This document shows, piece after piece, positions 8,193 through 15,128 of a DNA stretch of 23,439 nucleotides; positions within the stretch are counted from its first letter, which is position 1; every line of letters starts with the position of its first letter. The position numbers were made by a program, and so were the translations under genes. The DNA lies in the NCBI GenBank assembly GCA_021796135.1, contig JAJYOQ010000014.1, positions 1-23,439 of the forward strand. The letters are read 5' to 3'. The stretch comes from Bacteroidota bacterium. Its GTDB lineage: Bacteria > Bacteroidota > Ignavibacteria > Ignavibacteriales > Ignavibacteriaceae. Under the pieces are notes generated by a model. It did no database searches and was not told where the DNA came from. It saw only the letters and a program-made list of their open reading frames with translations.

Positions 8193-8528
8193 TTAATTAA
8201 AAATATCATCCTTCTCGGTTGATTTTGGTTCCCAGTCAAATCCTTCACATGGGAGAAAATCTTTTGTGGGATGTTTATCGTGCAGAATACATAATACGGC
8301 TGTTTTATCAAACTTTGTGCAAGTTGAACATAATGTAGATTCTATAGTCTCCTTGTTTTTTTCATTAAACAGCCGGTAATGAATAATTGCAGGGTGAATT
8401 ATAATTCCATATATGGACGCAAAACTAATTATAGTCCATAATGGATTTTGAATATAATCCTTTAAAATCCAAACTGCTGGTATAGTTAAAGCAGTCCGAA
8501 TTATTGTCCAAAAAACTATTTCGCCCAA
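8193..8528 (-). CDS. Small membrane protein with a four-cysteine C-terminal domain
   Basis: Not recognised as a named family. The 111 residues give two hydrophobic segments (about 6-22 and 29-52) and then a soluble tail with CSTC (67-70), C80, HDKHP (83-87), C94 and EGFDWEP (95-101). The spacing C-x2-C-x9-C-x13-C, plus two His, suggests a metal or Fe-S site; this is inference. The start must be non-ATG: the protein holds no internal Met, and in frame there is only TTG (8528), preceded by ATT and then a TGA stop. The gene is divergent from the WG-repeat gene and 125 bp from slyD. Coding is supported by the ordered hydrophobic and cysteine pattern, but no homologue was checked. Confidence 0.7.
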   Translation of the reverse strand: MGEIVFWTIIRTALTIPAVWILKDYIQNPLWTIISFASIYGIIIHPAIIHYRLFNEKNKETIESTLCSTCTKFDKTAVLCILHDKHPTKDFLPCEGFDWEPKSTEKDDIFN

Positions 8529-8566
8529 AATTCACTGCCGAATTATTATTAAAAAATTTTTGTAAA

Positions 8567-8593
8567 TTTATTCATAAGATATAAATGAATAAA
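8567..8593. repeat. Inverted repeat in a divergent promoter region
   Basis: TTTATTCAT (8567-8575) and ATGAATAAA (8585-8593) form a perfect 9-bp inverted repeat with a 9-nt spacer. It lies between the divergent four-cysteine membrane protein gene and the WG-repeat gene. An 18-bp centre-to-centre spacing, close to two helical turns, would suit a dimeric repressor, but the AT bias makes a chance occurrence possible. The rest of 8529-8705 shows nothing clear. Confidence 0.4.
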
Positions 8594-8705
8594 CAAAAAA
8601 CAAACAGATTCTATTATACTTAGAACACATACCATATTTAGATAAACTTGTAAATAAATAAAATACAAAAATAATTATGATAATTAAAATTGGAATCAAT
8701 TAAGA

Positions 8706-9893
8706 ATGAGATCAAAAATATTTCTAATTGTCTTTATCGTCTTACCGGCATTTTTCCCGGTCTTCGCTCAGAATATTTCATTAATTCCATATAGGGAAAA
8801 TAATTTATGGGGATTTTGCAGCAAGAATAAAAGGATAATGATTAGTCCTAAATATGATAGTGTAAATACATTTTCCGGTGACTTTGCCCGTGTTATACTT
8901 AATCATAAAACTGGAATGATAAACTTTAGGGGAAAAGAGATTTGCAAGTTAAAATATGACGGTATTTATGATTTTTCTGAAGGTCTCGCTAGAGTTATCC
9001 TTAACGAGAAAATAGGATATATAAATAGATATGGAAAAGAAGTAATACCTCTAATTTTTTCGGATGGATATTCATTTAGTGAAGGTTTAACTGCAGTTCA
9101 ATTGGGCGATAGATGGGGGTTTATTGATAAATATGGCAAAATTATTATTCCGGTAATTTATGACATGGTTTATAGTTTCAAAGATGGACTTGCCGGGGTT
9201 AAATTGCATGACAAAGCCGGTTTTATTAACAAAAAAGGTGTTGCGGTAATTCCTCTTATATTTGATGAAATTCCTTTCTATGAAAAAGATGTTTTTAGAA
9301 ACGGATTATCAGCGGTACGTCAAAATGAAAAATTTGGATTTGTAAATAGCAAGGGTGACTTAGTAATTCCAATGAAATATGACGCAGTTAATTCTTTTAG
9401 TGAAGGTTTCGCTAGTGTTAAGTATAAATTCGATAAATATTGGGGATTTATTAATAAAAAGGATGAAGAAATATCACCTTTTATTTTTGATAAAGTATAT
9501 TTTTTTCATGAGGGATTAGCCGGTGTCGTTATAAAAGATTCAGTAGGTTTTATTAATACTGCCGGGAAGATTGCCATTCCAATAAAATATCAGGACGCAA
9601 ATTCTTTTTCCGAAGGTCTGGCTAGAGTAAAGCTTCATGACAAATTTGGATTTATAAATAAAAATGGAGATATAATAGTCCCGATTGAAAATGATGGGGA
9701 AGGAAATTATTCTGAAGGACTAGCCGCAGTAAAAAGAAGAAATAAATGGGGTTACATTGATAAAGAAGGGAAGACGATAATTCCATATAAATATGATTCA
9801 GCAACATCATTCGATAAAGGAATAGCCCTAATCAAATATGAAGGCAAATTTGGTTATATTAATACCAAAGGGATAGAGTATTGGAATCACTAA
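8706..9893 (+). CDS. Secreted WG-repeat protein
   Basis: A 395-residue exported repeat protein. A Sec signal peptide is clear (MRSK, a hydrophobic run of about 15 residues, then VFAQ around 19-22), with no lipobox. The rest is built of WG repeats of about 33 residues with the pattern W/x-G-F/Y-I-N/D-K-x-G-K-x-x-I-P-x-x-Y/F-D-x-x-x-x-F-S-E-G-L-A-x-V. I count ten full repeats and one final partial repeat ending in EYWNH. The fifth repeat carries a five-residue insertion. WG repeats are thought to form propeller-like or solenoid binding surfaces, but no activity is assigned to most members. It converges on the GH16 gene, leaving only 17 bp between stop codons. Function unknown. Confidence 0.88.
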   Translation: MRSKIFLIVFIVLPAFFPVFAQNISLIPYRENNLWGFCSKNKRIMISPKYDSVNTFSGDFARVILNHKTGMINFRGKEICKLKYDGIYDFSEGLARVILNEKIGYINRYGKEVIPLIFSDGYSFSEGLTAVQLGDRWGFIDKYGKIIIPVIYDMVYSFKDGLAGVKLHDKAGFINKKGVAVIPLIFDEIPFYEKDVFRNGLSAVRQNEKFGFVNSKGDLVIPMKYDAVNSFSEGFASVKYKFDKYWGFINKKDEEISPFIFDKVYFFHEGLAGVVIKDSVGFINTAGKIAIPIKYQDANSFSEGLARVKLHDKFGFINKNGDIIVPIENDGEGNYSEGLAAVKRRNKWGYIDKEGKTIIPYKYDSATSFDKGIALIKYEGKFGYINTKGIEYWNH

Positions 9894-9910
9894 AATGTTA
9901 TTAGATCGTC

Positions 9911-10741
9911 CTATTGTGACTTCTTATAAGCCCGGACATAATCAATAATCATTTTTTGAGGAAAGACAGTAGGATCAACTCCATAAAGACCTCCCCAAGT
10001 TCCTCCCACAGCCAGATTTAATATAAAATGAAAATCTTTATCAAACGGCCATGATTGGTAGCCCGAATGGTTATTTACATAAGTAAAATATTTTGTAGAA
10101 TCTACAAATATACTTATTGTATCCTGAGACCACTCCATTGCATAAACATGGAATGCTGCTGTTGCGTCCTTTACGTATAAAGTATTTGTAGCATTGGAAT
10201 TATCACAATGTATAGACGCGTGAATTACTTCCGGATCATAACCGACATGTTCCATAATATCTATTTCTCCGTTATCCGGCCAGCCGCCGTTTCCGTAAGT
10301 CCATTGTGTAGGTAGCATCCATATAGCAGGCCAGGTTCCTCTTCCGTATGGAAGCATCGCTCTTACTTCAAACCGACCGTAAGTCCAATTTCCCGTTCCG
10401 ACCGATACCAATCTTGCTGAAGTATAATTACTGCCCTGATAGCTTTCTGAATCAGCTTCAATTATTAATACACTATCCTGAACCCTGGCGTTTTTAAGCC
10501 TGCTTCTTGTATAGTATTCTAATTCTTTATTTCCCCAGCCGCTATTACCAACATCGTAGGTCCATTTTGTCGAATCGGGTAGTCCATTATAGTTGAATTC
10601 ATCCGACCAAACTAAAGTCCATCCATTAATAGTTTTAGTGGGTTGAGTGACCGGTTGATTTTCGGTTGGAGCTGACTTTTTACAACCGTAAAAAAAGGAT
10701 ATAATTGCTAATAAAATCAAAAGAGCATTTTTAAGTTTCAT
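9911..10741 (-). CDS. GH16 beta-glucanase lipoprotein (laminarinase-like)
   Basis: Glycoside hydrolase family 16 enzyme that likely cleaves beta-1,3 or mixed beta-1,3/1,4 glucans with retention. The catalytic signature is E159-I-D161-I-M-E164 (GEIDIMEHVG). The surrounding lectin-like fold markers WSDEFNYNG (45-53), YTSARLVSVGTGNWTYGRFEVRAMLP and GRGTWPAIWMLP are all present, ending in IDYVRAYKK. A lipoprotein signal is visible: a charged start, a hydrophobic stretch and a lipobox-like FFYGC with C20, followed by a short Pro/Thr/Gln-rich linker. The enzyme is therefore probably anchored in the outer envelope. At 276 residues it is a single-domain member without carbohydrate-binding modules. 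The substrate range is inferred from the family only. Confidence 0.92.
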   Translation of the reverse strand: MKLKNALLILLAIISFFYGCKKSAPTENQPVTQPTKTINGWTLVWSDEFNYNGLPDSTKWTYDVGNSGWGNKELEYYTRSRLKNARVQDSVLIIEADSESYQGSNYTSARLVSVGTGNWTYGRFEVRAMLPYGRGTWPAIWMLPTQWTYGNGGWPDNGEIDIMEHVGYDPEVIHASIHCDNSNATNTLYVKDATAAFHVYAMEWSQDTISIFVDSTKYFTYVNNHSGYQSWPFDKDFHFILNLAVGGTWGGLYGVDPTVFPQKMIIDYVRAYKKSQ

Positions 10742-10772
10742 ATTTGGTATTCAAGTAGTGAAAAATCTATTA

Positions 10773-10780
10773 CAAATATA
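10773..10780 (-). promoter_or_regulatory. Possible -7 element of the GH16 gene
   Basis: On the minus strand TATATTTG matches TAnnTTTG exactly and would place the transcript start about 25 nt before the GH16 ATG. The same octamer is used at the tRNA-Lys promoter in this window. No TTTG is found at the expected upstream spacing, so this is only half supported. Confidence 0.35.
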
Positions 10781-10858
10781 ACACTTCTTTTAGAGATTTT
10801 TAACTAAAAACCGGATTTAGACTTGTGCATTTTCAATTAAAATTTATTATGTTATGAG

Positions 10859-10884
10859 AAAGATTATAAAAAATTATAATCTTT
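10859..10884. repeat. AT-rich palindrome between the GH16 gene and tRNA-Lys
   Basis: AAAGATTATAA (10859-10869) and TTATAATCTTT (10874-10884) are a perfect 11-bp inverted repeat around AAAA. It is downstream of tRNA-Lys and upstream of the GH16 gene, both on the minus strand. It could end the tRNA transcript or bind a dimeric regulator of the GH16 gene. It has only one G-C pair per arm, and no long T run follows on the minus strand, so the role is open. Confidence 0.5.
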
Positions 10885-10937
10885 TATTGTAGATTTGAGG
10901 CAAGGATTTCTAAAAAAGAAATACCGCTTAAAAAAAC

Positions 10938-11012
10938 TGGTGAGCGCGGGTGGCTTCGAACCACCGACCCTCTGCTTAAAAGGCAGATGCTCTACCCCTG
11001 AGCTACGCGCCC
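10938..11012 (-). tRNA. tRNA-Lys (anticodon UUU)
   Basis: The minus strand folds into a full cloverleaf: acceptor GGGCGCG pairing with CGCGCTC (one G-U pair at 2-71), D stem GCTC/GAGC, anticodon stem TCTGC/GCAGA with loop CTTTTAA, T stem GGTGG/CCACC with loop TTCGAAG, and discriminator A. The anticodon TTT gives lysine. The body is 72 nt (10941-11012) and the 3' CCA is encoded (10938-10940). The D loop is short, with seven bases. A consensus-like promoter lies just upstream. Confidence 0.97.
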
Positions 11013-11026
11013 GTTTTTTAGAGTCC

Positions 11027-11058
11027 CAAATATAATTATTCATTTTTTCTATTCCAAA
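11027..11058 (-). promoter_or_regulatory. Bacteroidota-type promoter of tRNA-Lys
   Basis: On the minus strand TTTG (11058-11055), exactly 20 nt, then TATATTTG (11034-11027) match the -33 and -7 elements of the Bacteroidota primary sigma factor at every fixed position. The -7 element ends 14 nt before the mature tRNA 5' end, giving a short leader. The site lies inside the 75-bp gap shared with the divergent response regulator gene. Confidence 0.75.
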
Positions 11059-11087
11059 TTCTAATAGTATTTAGATATCTGACATTT

Positions 11088-12458
11088 ATGCTTAAAAATT
11101 CCAAAATTCTAGTATGCGATGACGATGAGACCCTCTGTTATCTTTTAAAAGAACAATTGCTTGAAGAAGGGTTTAACGTAGATACTGTTTATGACGGCGG
11201 TCTAGCTATTGATGCTGTCAAAAAGAAAAACTACGATTTACTGCTTCTGGACCTTAATATGCGGGAAGTTTCCGGTGAAACGGTACTCAAATTTGTTATT
11301 GATTATAATCCTTCAATTCAAGTCGTAATTTTAACTGCTCAAACTGATATGCGCAATGCTATCGAATGCATTAAAATGGGAGCTTATGACTTTATATCCA
11401 AACCTTATGATTTTGATGAACTTTTAATAACAATCAATAGAGCAATTGAGCATAAGGATTTAGTTTTAAAAACCAATATTTTGACCGAACAAATCGATAA
11501 AAAACTTTCAACCAGAATTATCGGCAACAGTTCAGAACTTCAAAGGGTTATCAATCTGGCTAATAAATCGGCTATTTCTGATTCAAATATATTGATAGAA
11601 GGCGAAACCGGTACCGGAAAAGAACTTTTTGCTGAATATATTCATAAGAAATCTTCCAGACATGATAAACCATTTGTAGTTATTAATTGTGCTTCATTAC
11701 CGGACCAGTTAATAGAAAGCGAATTATTCGGGCATGAAAAGGGCGCCTTTACAGACGCAAAAAATACAAAGCAAGGGTTAGTCGAAATTGCGCACGGAGG
11801 AACATTATTTTTAGATGAAATCGGCGAGTTAAGTTTAACTCTTCAGCCAAAACTTCTAAGGTTTCTTGAAAACGGAGAGTACAGAAGAATCGGAGGAGTT
11901 ACAAATTTAACTTCAAATGTTAGAGTGGTCGGCGCAACAAATAGAAACCTATTAGAAGAAGCTGATAATAAAAATTTTAGGCGAGATCTTTTATTTAGAT
12001 TAAATGTTATAACACTGACTATTCCTCCTCTTCGTGAAAGAAAAGAAGATATTCTTGTGCTTGCAAATCATTTCCTCGAAGTAAAATCTCCGATTAAATC
12101 ACCCAAGAAACTTTCGGCAGATGCAGAAAATGCACTTTTGAATTACAGTTTTCCGGGTAATATCCGGGAGCTGGAACATATTATTGAAAGAGCTCTAATT
12201 TTTGCGGAGAACGATCATATTGAACAGGAAGATTTAAATCTTCCGGCTTCACCCATGCAAACGTCAATGAACCGAAAGTTTATGCCTGAACAAGTTGAAA
12301 GTGACGAAATTTTTAGCATGGAAGAAATGGAAAAAAAACATATTGCAAAAGTATTAGGTGTTTTAAATTGGGATAGAACAAAAACTGCATCGAAGTTAGG
12401 AATTACTCCCAAAACACTTTATACTAAAATTAAAAAATATCAGTTAAAGGAACGATAA
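11088..12458 (+). CDS. Sigma-54-dependent response regulator (NtrC family)
   Basis: A 456-residue activator in the standard three-part layout. The receiver (about 5-120) has D11-D12, phosphoacceptor D55 (LLLLDLNM) and K105. The AAA+ domain (about 143-375) has Walker A GETGTGKE (172-179), the sigma-54 contact loop GAFTDA (219-224), Walker B GTLFLDEIG (238-246) and ELFGHEKGAF. A Fis-type helix-turn-helix lies at the end (NWDRTKTASKLGITPKTLYTKIKK). GAFTDA in place of GAFTGA is a variant of the contact loop. The hybrid kinase gene starts 6 bp downstream, so the two probably form a cognate pair. By analogy with PilR it could control the pilus genes nearby, but no -24/-12 site was found in the window and this is inference. 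Confidence 0.95.
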   Translation: MLKNSKILVCDDDETLCYLLKEQLLEEGFNVDTVYDGGLAIDAVKKKNYDLLLLDLNMREVSGETVLKFVIDYNPSIQVVILTAQTDMRNAIECIKMGAYDFISKPYDFDELLITINRAIEHKDLVLKTNILTEQIDKKLSTRIIGNSSELQRVINLANKSAISDSNILIEGETGTGKELFAEYIHKKSSRHDKPFVVINCASLPDQLIESELFGHEKGAFTDAKNTKQGLVEIAHGGTLFLDEIGELSLTLQPKLLRFLENGEYRRIGGVTNLTSNVRVVGATNRNLLEEADNKNFRRDLLFRLNVITLTIPPLRERKEDILVLANHFLEVKSPIKSPKKLSADAENALLNYSFPGNIRELEHIIERALIFAENDHIEQEDLNLPASPMQTSMNRKFMPEQVESDEIFSMEEMEKKHIAKVLGVLNWDRTKTASKLGITPKTLYTKIKKYQLKER

Positions 12459-12464
12459 TCTTCC

Positions 12465-14447
12465 ATGCCTGAAAAAATTGCTGTTAAGCTAGCTGTTAAT
12501 GTTTTTGCGAAAATTCAAAATCCGGCTTTAGCAATTGTTAATTCAAGTTATAAAATAATTTGGTTTAATAAGAATTTTAAACTTATTGCTGCAGCTAAAA
12601 GAATTAAAAATCAGAATGTTCTGAATTTGTTCGATTTAACATTGACTTCAAAATCTCCCGCTCCCAATAAAATAAAGTCATTTAAAATATTAAACAACGG
12701 AATTCATAAATTACTTTCCTTAATTCCATTAACAAGAAGTGCGGTTCCGGAAGGCTTTCTTGTATCAATTGAAGATATAACCTCAGAAAATAAAAGTTCA
12801 ATTCCTGAAGAAACTTTGGATGAGAATTTACAGTTTCAAAAAGAAATGCAGCAAATTCTTGCATATCTTCTCAAAGAAAAATCATTAAACGGAATATCCG
12901 ATAAAATTATAGAAAGTATTTCATTATTGTCTGATAGTGATTTCGGATTAATTTATTTAAATGAAAAAAACGCCGGTACAGAATTATATTTTTATGATCC
13001 ACATACTCTGATAAAGTCGAATTCAGAATTTAGGAAAAACATTTCAGTAAATTTTACTTACATAAATAAGTGGATAGCAATTAATAAACGCCCGCTAGTT
13101 GTTAATAACTCAACAGAGAACATCGGTTATAATTTAGCTCAGACTCTTCAATGTAATTCTTTAATAATTGCTCCGTGTATTTTTGAGGACAATATATTAG
13201 CATATATAATAGTCGGCAAAAAACATTCTAATTATAAATCATTTGCAGTTAACAAAGTCGAACAGTTTGCTTTAATATTAGCATTTGCTATATCAAGTAT
13301 CCGTTCAAGAGAATTAAATGCTGCGCTTGAAGGAAGATTGGCACAGGCACAGAAACTTGAAACGATCGGAAAGCTTTCAAGCGGAATGGCGCATGATTTT
13401 AATAACCTACTTTCAAGTATTTTCGGAAGTCTGAATCTGTTGAAGAAAAGAGTACCTGAAAGGGAAGATGTAACCAAACTGCTTGAGAATATAGAAAATT
13501 GTTCAATAAGAGCAAAGGATTTGACAAAAGGACTTTTGTCTTTTGGTAAACCTACTCCCAAAAGGAAAGAATTAATAAAGCCTAATACTTTACTTCTGGA
13601 AATTTCAAAAGTTATAAAAGAAACTTTCCCTAAAAGAATCTCATTGAAAGAAAATTTCGCTAAAAACCTGCATGACATACTTGGTAACACTACCGAGATT
13701 TATCAAGTATTGCTGAATCTTGCTGTGAATGCTAAAGAAGCAATTTCCCAAAACGGGGAAATAAACCTGAAAGCACAGAATATTTCAGTAGATGATAAAA
13801 ACTTAATGGATTTCCCTCTTCTTTCAAAAGGAAATTATGTATGGATTTCAGTATCTGATTCCGGAAGCGGTATTGATGAAGAAAATTTAATTAGGATATT
13901 CGACCCATATTTTTCGACAAAGACTAATGATACAAATTCAGGATCCGGACTGGGATTGTATGTTACTTATGGGATAGTAAAAGCTCATAATGGTCAAATT
14001 GAGGTATCAAGTAAGATAGGTGAAGGTACTACGTTTGATGTTTTCATTCCGTCTTATGAACCTACAAAAGTTAAAGTATCGTCTAATGCCGAAAAAATTA
14101 TTCTTCTAGCCGACGATGAAATAATGCTGCGTGATCTTTTAGCGGAATTATTGGAATCTTATGGCTATAGTGTTATGAAGGTTGCTACGGGAGCTGAAGC
14201 TATAAAAATTTTGACGGAAGAAATAAAAGTTGATCTTGCAATAATTGACTATAATATGCCCGAAATGAATGGATTGGATTGCGCGAAAAAAATCAGAGAA
14301 TTAAAGTTTAAATTTCCGATAATTCTTTCATCCGGAAGTTTAGTAATTAATGATAATTTTGATTATACTAAATACGGTGCAAATGGAATGATAGCGAAAC
14401 CATATGAATTTGAAGTAATGCTTGAAACTATAAAAAAATTACTTTGA
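12465..14447 (+). CDS. Soluble hybrid histidine kinase with C-terminal receiver
   Basis: A 660-residue kinase with no clear membrane segment. In order: a PAS-like region (about 12-105, with ALAIVNSSYKIIWFNKNF), a GAF-like region (about 125-280), a dimerisation/phosphoacceptor domain with H310 in GKLSSGMAHDFNNLL, and an ATPase domain with N box NLAVNAKEAI (N422), G1 DSGSGI (466-471) and G2 GSGLGLY (493-499). A receiver follows, with D550-D551, phosphoacceptor D595 (IIDYNMPEMNG) and K645. The GMAHDFNNLL form of the H box is typical of NtrB-like hybrid kinases. It follows the sigma-54 regulator by 6 bp, with AAGGA upstream of its ATG. It ends tail to tail with the minus-strand gene, sharing 9 bp. 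The signal it senses is unknown. Confidence 0.93.
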   Translation: MPEKIAVKLAVNVFAKIQNPALAIVNSSYKIIWFNKNFKLIAAAKRIKNQNVLNLFDLTLTSKSPAPNKIKSFKILNNGIHKLLSLIPLTRSAVPEGFLVSIEDITSENKSSIPEETLDENLQFQKEMQQILAYLLKEKSLNGISDKIIESISLLSDSDFGLIYLNEKNAGTELYFYDPHTLIKSNSEFRKNISVNFTYINKWIAINKRPLVVNNSTENIGYNLAQTLQCNSLIIAPCIFEDNILAYIIVGKKHSNYKSFAVNKVEQFALILAFAISSIRSRELNAALEGRLAQAQKLETIGKLSSGMAHDFNNLLSSIFGSLNLLKKRVPEREDVTKLLENIENCSIRAKDLTKGLLSFGKPTPKRKELIKPNTLLLEISKVIKETFPKRISLKENFAKNLHDILGNTTEIYQVLLNLAVNAKEAISQNGEINLKAQNISVDDKNLMDFPLLSKGNYVWISVSDSGSGIDEENLIRIFDPYFSTKTNDTNSGSGLGLYVTYGIVKAHNGQIEVSSKIGEGTTFDVFIPSYEPTKVKVSSNAEKIILLADDEIMLRDLLAELLESYGYSVMKVATGAEAIKILTEEIKVDLAIIDYNMPEMNGLDCAKKIRELKFKFPIILSSGSLVINDNFDYTKYGANGMIAKPYEFEVMLETIKKLL

Positions 14448-15119
14448 AGTATCTCTTTTCTCTTCATCAAAATCTACCATTTTTATGTTTTTTATATAAT
14501 CTGAAAAGATTGGCTTTTTAATTGAGTTTAATTGATTAAGCACATCATTAATTTCTTTTATTGCTATTTCAATATAATTTAGACTCTTAATGATAGCTTC
14601 TGTAGAAATCTCATCTTTTTTTAATTCTCTTTTAATTGCCGCAGACGATAAACTCATTAAAGTAAGTGGCTGTTTAATTTTATGATTTGCTGTTACGACA
14701 GTAGCTGTGTAAGTATTCTTTTGCTCGGCTTCAAGCAATAATTTTTGTGCTTCAGAAAGTTTAAGAGCAGAATGTATGCGTGCCAGCAGTTCAATCCTAT
14801 TAAACGGTTTTTTTATATAATCAAATGCACCTGCTTCAAGTCCTTCCTTGATATCTTCGGCTTCTGTCTTTGCGGTTACTAAAATTATTGGTATCCGAGA
14901 CGTTGAAGGATCATCTATTAGTGTTTTGCAAACTTCAAAACCGGAAATTTCCGGCATCATTACGTCAAGCAGTATTAAATCGGGGAGTTCTTTTTTAGCT
15001 CTCTCAATTCCGGTTTTACCATCAAAAGCCGTAATTACTTCATATCCCTCACGTTCAAGACGGTCTTGAATCAGGAATACATTTTCAGGAAGGTCGTCTA
15101 TTACCAATATTTTTTTCAT
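14439..15119 (-). CDS. Response regulator with a kinase-type phosphoacceptor helical domain but no ATPase domain
   Basis: A 226-residue protein. The receiver (1-120) is complete: D8-D9 (IDDLPEN), phosphoacceptor D52 (LLDVMMPEISG), T83 and K104. The C-terminal half is predicted helical and holds a histidine-kinase-like H box, TANHKIKQPLTLMSLS (143-158), resembling the HEINQPL form, with candidate H146. No N, G1, F or G2 box follows, so it cannot bind ATP as a kinase. It may pass phosphate as a histidine phosphotransfer-like module or dimerise with the neighbouring kinase. It lies 9 bp after the large hybrid kinase gene, as the last gene of the minus-strand run. Receiver certain; the role of the helical part is inference. 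Confidence 0.88.
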   Translation of the reverse strand: MKKILVIDDLPENVFLIQDRLEREGYEVITAFDGKTGIERAKKELPDLILLDVMMPEISGFEVCKTLIDDPSTSRIPIILVTAKTEAEDIKEGLEAGAFDYIKKPFNRIELLARIHSALKLSEAQKLLLEAEQKNTYTATVVTANHKIKQPLTLMSLSSAAIKRELKKDEISTEAIIKSLNYIEIAIKEINDVLNQLNSIKKPIFSDYIKNIKMVDFDEEKRDTSK

Positions 15120-15128
15120 ATATTCATT

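Noticed and set aside
8666..8673. A TAnnTTTG-like element on the minus strand far upstream of the four-cysteine protein gene
   Set aside because: There is no TTTG at the right spacing and the element is about 140 nt from the start codon in very AT-rich DNA, so chance is likely.
11742..11759. GAFTDA in place of GAFTGA as a sign of a defective sigma-54 activator
   Set aside because: From general knowledge of the family this is a recurring natural variant in response regulators, and all ATPase motifs are intact, so loss of function is not supported.
13232..13690. A 152-codon open frame on the minus strand inside the soluble hybrid kinase
   Set aside because: It is the antisense of the conserved H-box region of the kinase; its Ser/Phe/Leu-rich composition is typical of shadow frames.
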